Source: Patiria pectinifera
Taxonomy: Eukaryota; Echinodermata; Asteroidea; Valvatida; Asterinidae
Length of the DNA: 64,000 bases
Direction: 5' to 3'
NCBI GenBank assembly: GCA_029964075.1
Contig: CM057135.1
Location: 12,426,863-12,490,862, forward strand
Part shown: piece by piece, positions 42,981 through 52,754 of the stretch
Layout: each line of letters starts with the position of its first letter
Position numbering within the stretch: position 1 is the stretch's first letter
Notes under the pieces: model-generated
The model's input: only the letters and a program-made list of their open reading frames with translations
Database searches by the model: none
What the model was told of the DNA's origin: nothing
Position numbers and translations under genes: made by a program

Positions 42981-43550
42981 TTAAAACGACTCTCTGATCG
43001 GTATAATGTATACTTCGATCGTTTCGATTGTACCATCCGTTTTGGTTTTTTCGTATTTTATTTTGATTGTGAGCTCCATTTTTAAACCTCTTAGCTCTCT
43101 CACTTCTGACTTGATTTTATTTACTATTTGATCTTTGTGCGTATCAAAAAATCTGACTAAATCGTCGTTAAAAAGTCTAGGAATCAGTTCCCAGTTTCTA
43201 AAGTTGTTTCTAAATCTTCTCGTCGCTCTGAACTCAGCCTCTTGAAAACCCTCGGGTTGCCTAGAGTTTTGAATCGCCGAGAGTAAATCTTTTTTCAAAA
43301 CTCGACCTTTATAACCCGACGGGTTATATTCTAGATCATAATCGTCTACAATCTGTTTGAGCTCATGCAGCTTCTTTTTCCTCAAGTTTTTAAATTGAGC
43401 TTCGTATTTTTTTATCCCGTTGATGTAGACTTGACGCGTAAGAGCAACATTTTGATTGTACGGTACATTATATCGCTGGACGTAATCGCGCAGCGTGGCT
43501 TTATTCCATCTAGAAAATCCCTTAACGATTGGCCTAATAATATCCATCAT
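42981..43550 (-). CDS. Polinton protein upstream of the polymerase, SAP-like region, 189 aa
   Basis: Two helical repeats at the N-terminus (ATLRDYVQRYNVPYNQN, KKLHELKQIVDDYDLEYNP) resemble SAP-type DNA-binding helices; the tail (ELTIKIKYEKTKTDGTIETIEVYIIP) matches what often lies at the start of the polymerase chain in other animal Polintons. It may thus be a separate N-terminal piece of the replication gene. No more can be said. Confidence 0.5.
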   Translation of the reverse strand: MMDIIRPIVKGFSRWNKATLRDYVQRYNVPYNQNVALTRQVYINGIKKYEAQFKNLRKKKLHELKQIVDDYDLEYNPSGYKGRVLKKDLLSAIQNSRQPEGFQEAEFRATRRFRNNFRNWELIPRLFNDDLVRFFDTHKDQIVNKIKSEVRELRGLKMELTIKIKYEKTKTDGTIETIEVYIIPIRESF

Positions 43551-43643
43551 TTATATATATCAATATAATTTTTTTAATTTTTTTTTAAGAGGTCAGACTT
43601 TTAGATTTATAAGCAATCAGACTCACCGACTAGACAGAGAGAG

Positions 43644-43852
43644 ATCTTCAAGACGAGAGATATTGAGCCCGGTTTTGGCCGATTCCGAGACTGAGATATT
43701 GGGAGGGCAAGGGAGGGGCGGGGGCAGATATCATGGGAGAAGAGGGGGCAGAGATCAAAGGGGTGGGGTAAAGTCTGGTATCCGCCTCCCCATTGACCCT
43801 GTACTACCCCCAGACCTATGGTAAAGTCTGGTATCCCCCATCTATACCTACT
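43644..43852 (-). repeat. Polinton right terminal inverted repeat
   Basis: Complement of the left TIR, ending CTATACCTACT. It lacks the ~33 extra bases of the left copy. Confidence 0.9.
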
Positions 43853-43857
43853 AGAAG
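43853..43857. repeat. Target-site duplication, right
   Basis: AGAAG, matching 27433-27437. Confidence 0.7.
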
Positions 43858-43982
43858 ATAAATAATAAAGGCAAAAAGAGATTAAAATGCCAAACTTATT
43901 AATTGTATTGTAGTATACGTAGATAAGATAATATCTTCATCAATAGCTTCACAAATGACTGCCATTGATGGAGGAGACTGAG

Positions 43983-45206
43983 TTAATTGTCTAAGAAATT
44001 AAGATTGATGAGCACTGATGGACCCTTTACACCCTTGATTCTTCCGTCACATACAGCTCTATGCATACGACACAAGGTTTCTTGCTCAGACCTTTCTTGG
44101 ACAATTTGAATTGGATACACATGGGATGTACCATTACCCCGCTTCACTTGTTTGCCAGGTTGCAAACAAAAACAACATCCAAATTTGCCATTGTATTGCA
44201 CCATGTTTTGTAACAATGGTCTAGCGACAGAATCTACTGCTGAAACCAATGGGATAAACTTGCTATTATACACATCCCCATCTCTTGATCTCCACTTGAT
44301 ACCCTCAGTTGCCAAAAGTGTGGCATCTTCTACAAATGAATGCAAAAACACAGACATATCTAGAGCTTTTTGCTCAAACCAAAGCCCTGCAAGAAGTGTA
44401 TGTTCAATTCGGTTACACCTCTATGTTCCGACACCCCTATGTTCCGACTGCACATATTCCTATTCCTAACCCTAACCCTCACCCTAACCGGGAGTTACAC
44501 AATCTAGGTTGTCGGAACATAGGGGTGTCGAAACATAGAGCAGTCACCGTTCAATTCTCTCTCTGGGGGGCAATTCATTCAAACAAACATGTATTGGCCA
44601 TATAGCAAAACCAGATGACTTGAATGCTGAAGCTCCATCTTTGCTAAATGCATAAGAATAATTGTAGGAATTACTCAAGACGGAACCTTCTGTCATCAAC
44701 TTCCTTTATAAGGCACCATCATAGCTATCCTTTACACAAATTCTCTGAGGGCTTCTCTCGTTTCGATCTATAATCTTTGCTGAAATATCATCATTCTCCA
44801 ATAATGCTTGCAGTTGCGAACCAAGAGGAATAGAAATATAGTAATAGCTTTTAGCAAGTATCCTGATATCACAAAGGTGTCCACAATCATGACAGATGAT
44901 GTTAGCTTCATGAATATTATTTAACAATCCAAATGGACTATTACAATTCATACAGTACACGTTAATACGGATTTTGTCACCTATGTCAATTATCTTATTG
45001 AAAAGATAAGGTGTGTCAGGAACAACCTCTTTTCCAAACAAGACATTTACCAATTTCAAGAGGTCTGCTTTAGCAGGAGCAGAGAGATGGTGGCACAGGG
45101 CATATGCCATAATTAGGGATACAGCTTCCCCACCTGTTGTATTTGTTCCATCAGTTGAAGTCTGGAGGCTCTTTGAAGGCAAAGGGTGACCCTGGACAAG
45201 TATCAT
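43983..45206 (-). pseudogene. tnp2/CACTA-like transposase, main exon, degraded
   Basis: Minus strand. It starts near 45206 with LVQGHPLPSK, STDGTNTTGG and an AYALCHHLS helix, then a CxxC pair (CMNC ... CHDC). The middle is SAFKSSGFAIWPIHVCLNELPP, LLAGLWFEQK and DMSVFLHSFVEDA, followed by SVARPLLQNMVQYNGKFGCCFC and KGVKGPSVLINLNF. The order fits transposases of the tnp2/Transposase_21 family (CACTA/EnSpm or Plavaka relatives). An in-frame TAA lies near 44706 and a 139-bp MITE interrupts it at 44411. The C-terminal part (DUF4218-type) is absent; the frame ends shortly before the Polinton. Confidence 0.7.
44411..44549. mobile_element. 139-bp MITE with telomere-like core
   Basis: Ends GGTTACACC and GGTGAC pair as part of ~40-bp inverted repeats with CTATGTTCCGACACCCC, flanked by GTTCAATTC at 44402-44410 and 44550-44558 (9-bp duplication). 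The core is CCTAACCCTAACCCTCACCC. A 9-bp duplication fits Mutator-like elements; that assignment is tentative. It lies in the transposase frame. Confidence 0.85.
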
Positions 45207-45520
45207 GTGTAGCCTGCTTCAGAACAAAGGAAAGTAAAAACTAGAGCTCAATTGTTTCCCTGAACGAATACCCAGCTGTTTCGGTAGTGTCATCTTGACT
45301 TGATGACAAATAAATTCTTAGAACTTAATGAGTTAAAACATGTAATCTTTTTGAAGCAAAACTACTTTAAAAACCTGTCTACCAATTGTCGTAAAAAACA
45401 ATTGCATATCACTGAATTGGTTTTCAACTTCTGGTTCAAATCGGAAGTAAGTCCCTTTTTTGAAGAATTTTAAAAATTTAGCTTTCTTTTTAACAACAAT
45501 CATGACAAAAATTAACTTAC

Positions 45521-45571
45521 ATTAGCACCATCTGATGAGCACTGTGACTGAGTGTCTGCTGCAATTGTCTC
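45521..45571 (-). CDS. Small exon of the transposase gene
   Basis: 51 nt (ETIAADTQSQCSSDGAN), bounded by acceptor CTGAG and donor GTAAGT on the minus strand, phase 0 at both ends. It fits the chain of small exons upstream of the main exon. Confidence 0.5.
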
Positions 45572-45770
45572 CTCAGAAAAGTTAGCATACAAAACAAGAG
45601 GCACATATCACTATCATACCTTATTTAAATTCAACCTATAAAAAGCGAGTAATTAACCTTCATTCCTATGAAATTAATAATAAGTTGCAGTGGCACTTGT
45701 CATGGTCCTGACAAATCCAACCATGCATTCTTATGTTAAAGCTTAAACAGAATTTCAATTGTTAACTTAC

Positions 45771-45836
45771 ATCGGTATCATACGCTCCTTGTGAGTTGTC
45801 ATCACATCTAAGATCGGCTTCATCAACAAGGGCTGA
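45771..45836 (-). CDS. 66-nt exon, duplicated copy 2
   Basis: 22 codons (SALVDEADLRCDDNSQGAYDTD), acidic, phase 0, donor GTAAGT. Nearly identical in sequence to 46396-46461, together with about 130 bases of intron on either side. Confidence 0.65.
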
Positions 45837-46395
45837 CTATCGAAACAAAATGACAAGAAAAAAGTCACTAATTAACTTGCTGGAGCGAGCCCCTTTAATG
45901 TTTACTATGCAGTGATTGTATGGAATGTCAATTTCACCACATGTAATTTGAGCCACCCGACCCTCACAACCAGCCCATTCACCCCTGGCATGTCTGGAGT
46001 ATCTCTCAGGCCCCAAACAGCCGTTAAAACCACAGACATAACCCCATTAGACATTCCATTTTGGTCACAGGGGTGATTGAACTAATCCCAATGTTTATAG
46101 TGCATTTGTACACAAGCCTATGTAAATGTGCACAGGCACACAGGGTTTTCCCGCCAATTCCAACCCCTCCAGTAGGATCACAAGACTGACACCCCCCTGA
46201 AGGACGTACTATGGTCCATACTAGGATCTGGCGATAGATGGCCCTGGGTGTGTTTACCACGTGGCCAGGACAATATAAAACATAAAAATGTGAAGATTCC
46301 ATATTCCCTTCTGAATGGCACTTGTCATGGTCCTGATGAATTCAACCTTGCATTTTTATGTTGAAGCTTAAACAGAATTTCAATTGTTAATTTAC

Positions 46396-46461
46396 ATCGG
46401 TATCATACGCTCCTTGTGAGTTGTCATCACATCTAAGATCGGCTTCATCAACAAGGGCTGA
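46396..46461 (-). CDS. 66-nt exon, duplicated copy 1
   Basis: Same peptide as the copy at 45771-45836; bounded by TTTGATAG and GTAAAT. The repeated unit runs from about 46315 to 46506 and matches 45680-45893. Confidence 0.6.
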
Positions 46462-46832
46462 CTATCAAAACAAAATGAAAAGAAAAAAGTCACTAATTAA
46501 TTTGTATATTAAAAAAGCGATCAGTACAGTCCTAATTACTCTGACTAAACTTTTTTTTTTAAATGTTTGACTAAAATCTTACTTGATTGGATAATTTACC
46601 GGGAAACAGCCTACAACATACAAGTACAAAACCCTCATCAGCATGATCAGGCCAAAGCAGCCTTCTGATTTCAGAAGTAGGCCGAAGCTAGTACTAGCTG
46701 GCATGTGCATCAATATGGGGTCCCTTAAAATCGCACCACCACAACAGGCACAACATGCATATGGCATTTGTTGAGAAAATACATCACCCAGCAGCTCACA
46801 TAGGTCCTAGTCCAAAATGATCCGACTAGTAC

Positions 46833-47546
46833 AATCATTTTCCTAGTTCCAGATTTTTCCTAGTTCCGGATAGCTTCAAATAAAACATACCTCTTTTGGA
46901 TTAGTCTCCAGTATTTCTTTTTCTGACGAAATGCATTTGAGAAGGAACATGCTTACTTCTTGATACTCGAAGATCTTTTCGATAAAATCTTAAGAAGAGG
47001 AATTTCGGCCAGATTTCCGACTCACACTTTGACTTGTTTGGACGGTTTATAGAAAATCGCGGGAGCTGCGAATCGATGAAAAATGTTCTTCTCGGTACAA
47101 ACGTTTCAAAATAGTTTACGTTTTTTTCTTTGTTAAATTTGATGGAATTCTCTTGAATGAACTAGGCCTATTTTGGGAAAATGAAATAATACTTTATCAG
47201 AAAATATGCTTGATTCGGTAAGTTCTGGCTGAAAGAAATTTGATTTTCTCACGTGATTCTTTTTTTGCGCGAAGCAGCTTTTGATCGATTCAGAACTGAT
47301 TGAACCGATCCGGAACTAGGAAAAGTGACATCGGTACTTCTGACGTCGTAAACATGGTAGGCCTAAAGTCAAAATAAAAAGAGCCTAACTTTGGAAAATT
47401 ATTATGTAGGCCTAGTATCTCCATCACTCAAGGTAAACTATTAAATCAATGTCGCTTGAATTCCATGAATTCGTGGAATAATTGAGCTGAAAGCAGCCCG
47501 AATGATGTTTGCTAGACCTATCCGGAACTAGGAAAACGACTGTATC
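46833..47546. mobile_element. MITE-like stretch with TTTTCCTAGTTCCGGATAG ends
   Basis: TTTTCCTAGTTCCGGATAG at 46854-46873 matches the complement of 47518-47536 and of 47309-47326; an extra copy precedes the left one. About 710 bp, no coding sense apart from the possible exon. No clear target duplication. Confidence 0.5.
46891..46950 (-). CDS. Possible first coding exon of the transposase gene
   Basis: ATG at 46948-46950 opens MFLLKCISSEKEILETNPKE and ends at GTATGT in phase 0, agreeing with the following duplicated exons. It lies inside a MITE-like stretch (46833-47546). Confidence 0.4.
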
Positions 47547-48599
47547 AATAGATCAATGTCTTACCTTCAAACATGCTGGCATAGCAGATCTTTAAATTTG
47601 CCTGGCCCCTTATAAAGTTATATTTTTGTCCACCTTTAACTAACAACATGAAACATGACTAAGGAAGTTTAAACATCATGAACATTACTCCATCAAATGT
47701 CAACTATCGTCCGACATTACAAAATTCACCAGACTGCAAAACGGACCTCACAGACACCATCATGTCATTCAACAAGAACTAATACATGTACCAGCAGTGG
47801 CAACAGACGTACGTAGCGGTAGGCCTATGCTCTGACATGGATAAAACAAACTGGATGAGCTGGTGAAAAAGCTCAATCACCACCACCACACTGACATATC
47901 CACCATTATGTATCCAGCAGAAGCAGAAGAAAGGCAGGGTTTTCCGTCGTTCTAAAGCTGTGCATTCACAGTTTCGCCAAGCTGGCCAGGCCGGCCGGCA
48001 GCGCACGCGCTCAGCAGCGAATTTCGTCAGCAGCCGGCCGGTACCCAGCCGGCACATCGACAGCGTAGGCTACACGCTTTCGTGCCTAGCCTAGTTACAT
48101 CAAGAAATCTGAAGAATTGGGTAAGACAGAATTATGCAGACGCTCGTTCGTCCAAGTCATGTAACCATACGTCATACAACAAGAGTGTGCAGTACAAATG
48201 AAGGGAGCACGACTATTCATTGTTACAGCCTCAAAGTGTTTTTTTTTTTCATCCTCTGTTTATTTATTTAGTAACCGAGAGTAATACCATATGAATTAAC
48301 TAAATATATATTTTTCCACAAATTATTTTCATTTGGTGAAGAATTCAGCTTTATTTTTACAGAATTTTTGCAAAAAAAAAAATTAAATTGTATTTATGGG
48401 AACGAGTATTATTTATAAACTTATTGCGCAATTTTTGCACGCACACGCTGGTCATTCATGCGAGCGCACGATGTAAATTTTTGCTGATGGGGTGATGTGT
48501 ACGTACGTGTTTACGTGCAATTAATTAATTCTGCTGATCGGCCGTGTCACCACAATGCCTCCCATTAAATAGGATCTTGTTTAGTTTATAAAAGATCGC
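47547..48599. other. Gap before the BEN gene
   Basis: No gene recognised. GC-rich strings at 47985-48060 and an A tract at 48371-48381 are the main features. Confidence 0.35.
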
Positions 48600-48771
48600 C
48601 TTTTTGACATAGTTCATATTACTCATATCACCAAGTTCCATCCACACAATGAGAATGATTTCGTCAAGGATCAAGCGTACATGATCGAATGGAGTTCTGC
48701 GGACGCTAGTGACAGCAGCAGGTTGTGCAGTAAAACAAAAAAATATCCTGCAGTTATCATCCAGTTGTCAG
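48600..48771 (+). CDS. BEN-domain gene, upstream exon (partial)
   Basis: Open frame after a stop near 48582 up to donor GTAGGC. The end (KKYPAVIIQLS) is typical of the N-terminal module of BEN-domain proteins (KKYPAxVL). An internal ATG at 48681 starts MIEWSSADASD, but a spliced upstream acceptor is equally possible. It ends in phase 1, which the next exon completes. Confidence 0.5.
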
Positions 48772-49083
48772 GTAGGCCTAGTTTCTCAAGCTAAGGTAAA
48801 CCTAGTTCTGTGACTGTTTTTTTTTTCCCAGTTGTTTCTTTTTGTTTAATTTAGGCCTAAATTTGGAAAAAATGTTACAACCTGACGCCACTTTTTTTCG
48901 TATATCATCTCATGACGATAGGCCTACGACCTGAATCTGGGACTGAGAAACATTTCCAATTTTGTTAGAAAATACTTAGAAAATTTTCTTGACTTTCCGT
49001 AGACTTTGTACACAACCGCTGAAGTGGCGTCAGGTTGCAACATTTTTGCCTTAAAGTTAAATGGTTTTTTTATCATTTTGCAG

Positions 49084-49229
49084 AATCGGTGAAAGAACTT
49101 CAGAATGTCTTGGACAGTGCCAGTGGTAAGCGAATTAGGATTCCAAATGTCACGATCACAAACACAGCTGATGTACCAAGTGATGACGAGGTTGTTGAGA
49201 GGCAGAAACGCCTTTGGGCAGAAGCCAAG
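49084..49229 (+). CDS. BEN-domain gene, second exon
   Basis: Begins after TTTTGCAG, ends at AAG|GTAATC. The peptide is ESVKELQNVLDSASGKRIRIP and then a charged stretch ending QKRLWAEAK. Phase 1 in and phase 0 out agree with the neighbours. It is a linker between the N-terminal module and the BEN domain. Confidence 0.55.
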
Positions 49230-49967
49230 GTAATCTATATTTTTACTTAAATATCCACTGGGCTGCCAGGTATAGTAGAAACTTTAATTTGTGCGCAAGT
49301 GGTTAGCACATTTCATGGGCATGGGTTTGGCCTTGAAGTAGAGAATCCTCAGTAGGCCTTTCGTTACATTATTATCAACATTGATTTTTAGGTTTTTATC
49401 ACCTCCCTCGCCTCCTCGATTTTCACTCCCACCCTTATATTTTTATGTTTTGTATTGTTTTTTTCTTCTGAAAATGTGTTTTCCCCTCAAATAGTGTGGT
49501 TTTTTTTCCCAGACAAGTTTCTCACCAAATCCACAGGCACGGTCACACTTGTGAGGTTCATTAGGCCCTACCCTTTCTAACTTCTAGACAGAAACCCTAG
49601 GTCATTAGACAGCTGAATGCATGGTGGTAGGCCTACTTAATATTAAGCAGTTTTCATGTTTTTTGTGTCTCCTTTTAACTTTATCTGACATTGCCCCCTC
49701 AATTTACTTTAATCGTGAAGAAGTTGAATTTATGAAATTAAAATATAAATTCCCCACCCGTCCGATTTTTTCAATCTTGAGTGATGAAAACCTAAAAATC
49801 AGTGTTGATTGGCCTTCAGATGTTAGCGCAGAATTATTGTGCTAGCACTTTCTTAGAGGATGCATGGTACTTGTAGGTACACAAACAAATTAATTTGTTG
49901 CAATTTTGATTGAATGAAAAGTACTTTGTGTTAAAGTTGTTTTAACTTTGTATGACAAATTTATAAG
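49230..49967. other. Intron of the BEN gene
   Basis: No other feature; pyrimidine-rich near 49430-49520. Confidence 0.4.
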
Positions 49968-50090
49968 AAGAAAAAGGACAAAGCTGGGTCATGCACCAAG
50001 CGTCTACAAGAAATCCTTGCAACAAATGCGAACAATCCAGTCTGCACAAACGTTGAGATTGGGACCAACTTTGCAAGAAAATCTGGTTTG
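49968..50090 (+). CDS. BEN-domain gene, third exon
   Basis: KKKDKAGSCTKRLQEILATNANN and then VCTNVEIGTNFARKSGL, which leads into the BEN fold. Starts after TATAAG or AAGAAG and reaches GTGCGT at 50091. The phase does not match the next exon with this donor; reading GC at 50093 as a GC-type donor would repair it, unverified. Confidence 0.5.
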
Positions 50091-50531
50091 GTGCGTGGCT
50101 TATACATTCTGAATTATCTAAATGTTAATTGACAATGACCTTCTGGCATAAATGAAGAACATAGTAGTACATTTTTCAGCCTCTACTGACTGTAATTATT
50201 AATCGTAATTTCCAGTTGTCTTATTTTAATTTGTATTACTTAATTTTGGATATTACTTCTTGTAAACTGAATATTTTTAGTCTTCGGACTTTTTATTTGG
50301 TATTTTGAATAAAACCGAAATTAAATTGAATTCAATTGAATTGAACTGGAGTTTATTTTCTGTGAGATAACTTTTGTATTGCCATTTTTTTTTTCATTTT
50401 ATGACCATCTCACCTTGAACAAGACATTTGTTATTAGTATCACAGAAAACTTACCTTCCTTCCCACTTCAATTAAGTTAAACTGTTATTGTTTGTTCTCA
50501 CTTTTGTTACCATTATTGTTACCACTTTGGA
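50091..50531. other. Intron of the BEN gene, left part
   Basis: AT-rich, nothing else seen before the dispersed repeat at 50532. Confidence 0.35.
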
Positions 50532-50750
50532 ATCAGGCGCGGTTCTACGGGGGGGGGGGGGGGGGCTGTAACCCCCCCAAAAAAAATTCCTTCAAAAAAA
50601 AAATACATTAGCAAAAAGAAGGATTGTGATGTACATGCGATTTGTCTCCCCCTAAAGAAATAGTCGTGACAAGGGTGCATTTGTAGTTAATATAGTGTGA
50701 ATGATTTTAGGATTTTATTGGCGCTCCCCATTGAAAATATGGCATGAGCA
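50532..50750 (+). repeat. Dispersed ~225-bp repeat, copy B
   Basis: Inverted match of 24473-24700. Starts TCAGGCGCGGTTCTACGGGG and ends near GGCATGAGC, so it abuts the BEN acceptor. Homopolymer lengths differ between the copies. Confidence 0.75.
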
Positions 50751-50754
50751 TCAG

Positions 50755-50942
50755 GTTGGACCCTGATGAATTCAAAGTCCTTGATAGAAAGAGGAAACCA
50801 TCCCTGTTCACAAAAAATCTGTGTGTGCGCCTCATTGGAACAGAGAAACTGAGGAACTCGTCCCTGGATGGCTGCATTCCCAGCAGGGGTGGTCACACTC
50901 CCAGAGATGCCCTTGACCAAAATATTGTGGATTCAATTAAGA
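50755..50942 (+). CDS. BEN-domain gene, BEN domain exon
   Basis: KPSLFTKNLCVRLIGTEKLRNSSLDG and then ALDQNIVDSIK form the BEN domain core (K-P-x-x-F-x-x-x-L ... L-x-x-S-x-x-G ... L-x-x-x-x-V-x-x-I). BEN domains bind DNA in chromatin regulators. The donor at 50943 (GTAAGT) leaves one base, completed by the last exon. Confidence 0.7.
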
Positions 50943-51632
50943 GTAAGTCTTTTTTAAAGGTTAGTTATTTGTCCCATCAAATAATCTTGAGTTTGGAAAG
51001 CAAGAGCTATACATTTTGTACATTCAACAGCACTTCATGTTTTTGATTTTTGTATATCTTACGAAGGATATTTCGCATCATCGCCATCACCACAAAGTGA
51101 CCTTAACCTCCATGTTGTGGAAAATTTGTGTTTCGAGATAAAAGTGATTGAAGTTCACGATGTTTTGAAATGGTGATGAAAGCTGGGGTCTTGAATGGCA
51201 TATTAATGTATGATTTTAGTTGAGCAAAATAACTACATGTATTAACAAGTTAACAAACTAATTAATCATAACTACACTTCGTGAAAACTAAACACTGTTC
51301 GAGTTTTCATGAAGTAACGCTTTTTGTTTGTAATAATTATGTACTTTGCGTTACTTCGAAAAAACACCAAAGGTGGGTTGTGTATATCACGTGACATTCG
51401 TGTTACTTTTGTGAAGCCTCAAAGCCCGTTTTTGATGCATAGTTTGCAAATGTTTGCACGTAAAAGAATGGTATAGAATACTTCGTAAAAAGGCATTTTC
51501 CAGTTTTGAACATTTTTTTATACAAACATTGAGTTAATTAAGTCTGTGGTACAGTAACTTCTTGAGGTTATAGATATAAGTAAAATATATTATTTTGTTT
51601 TAGTTTACTTACCAAAACAATCATTTTCACAG
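50943..51632. other. Last intron of the BEN gene
   Basis: AT-rich, no feature. Confidence 0.4.
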
Positions 51633-51733
51633 GTGTGGTATGCCAGCAATATGGTGAGGCAGAGAAAGTGAAAGTCAACCGGTACATAATACAAAAAATA
51701 GCCGACCTGCGTAAGTTGAAACCAACAGGATAA
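51633..51733 (+). CDS. BEN-domain gene, last exon
   Basis: After TTTTCACAG the frame gives VVCQQYGEAEKVKVNRYIIQ and KIADLRKLKPTG, ending in a TAA at 51731. The IIQKIADLR string matches the end of BEN domains, and the phase fits 50942. No further exon is needed. Confidence 0.7.
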
Positions 51734-51807
51734 TTGAAGGAGACATGGGAGTTTTCAACATGATCTGAGATACAAGTATAGGGATGTTCAACATTATGAT
51801 CTGAGAT

Positions 51808-51985
51808 GTAGACCTTTATCGTGCTGCCACCATTGTAGTCATATTCCCTGTATCCAATACAGTGCTGAATGATAATGGTTTTTTTTGTGAAGAAAGAAAC
51901 TAGACTATTTTTCCTTCAAGCCCCGCTTTGGTTATATTGATTTCAATGGGAAAAAAATCAAGATGGCCGCAAAAGCATAATATTG
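51808..51985. mobile_element. ~180-bp MITE, copy 1
   Basis: Matches 60910-61091 in the same orientation: GACCTTTATC-TGCTGCCACC near the start and GGGAAAA-ATCAAGATGGC near the end. The ends are inverted repeats of each other (CTTTATCATG ... CATGATAAACG in the other copy). Confidence 0.65.
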
Positions 51986-52004
51986 GTTATCCCCTGAGCG
52001 CAAG

Positions 52005-52084
52005 TGGAACACGGAATAATGTAGTGCGTCTGTGTCCCACATACCACGAGGCCGACATATACACACTACATTTTCCGTGTTCCA
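52005..52084. repeat. 21-bp stem hairpin
   Basis: TGGAACACGGAATAATGTAG pairs with CTACATTTTCCGTGTTCCA, one small bulge, ~36-base loop. Could be a MITE core or a hairpin RNA. Confidence 0.7.
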
Positions 52085-52754
52085 CGAATGTGAATACTAT
52101 AATGAATTTATCTTAAAGCAAACTTGACGCACAGTGGTTTAGCGCATGCAGTTGAAATGTCGCTAGCATCGTGGAATAGCACATTATGCAGGGTGCGATA
52201 TGGACCTTACGATACAGTCTAACATCACACTGTTGTTGCCATGGACTGACCAATCAGAATCGAGGATACAAGTTTGCTTGAAGATGATGGTCTGTGATCG
52301 GATTATACGGGGTGTATAAAAAAAGTTCATTCAAAAAACAGTGGGCTTGTGTGTAAAAGTACTTGGCTTTCAATCACGTTTGCGCCTACTCAATTCAGTC
52401 ACATAATCCACTGTGACAGCACACTTTTTGGGGGCAGCTCAATTTGCAGCTGAGTCGGGTAAACTTGAAATGGAGCCAATTTAATTTGACCATGTTGGTT
52501 AATAACTTTTGCACATTAACCCATTATTTTTGGATTAACGTATTTTTTTGCAAGAAAGTGACCGAATGCAAGCACTTTTGACTGTCCATGTCATTTCATG
52601 GGTGGACTACTCAAATTTGTACTTGCAAAACGAACTGAGCTTTCAGTCTTGAGTTCAACTATTCAAATCTCATTTATTATTTGAATCATCTTTAATTTTC
52701 ACTGAGTCCGAAAGCTTCCAATGACATTCCATGGACAGCTGTTAAAAATTGGTT
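52085..52754. other. Gap
   Basis: Nothing recognised. Confidence 0.3.

Larger units (their letters stand above)
27438..43852. mobile_element. Polinton (Maverick) element, near complete, partly broken
   Basis: 16.4-kb element bounded by inverted repeats beginning AGTAGGTATAGATGGGGG on the left and ending in the complement on the right. AGAAG flanks both ends (27433-27437 and 43853-43857), extending to AGAAGA if the terminal A is shared, as expected for the 6-bp duplication of Polintons. It holds integrase, family B polymerase, packaging ATPase, a capsid-type gene and about a dozen other conserved or unknown genes. About half a dozen breaks are spread over several genes, while others look whole, and the TIRs are still near identical, so the insertion is rather young. 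Confidence 0.93.

Noticed and set aside
47779-48057. 92-residue cysteine-rich frame
   Set aside because: No domain, composition follows GC-rich local sequence.
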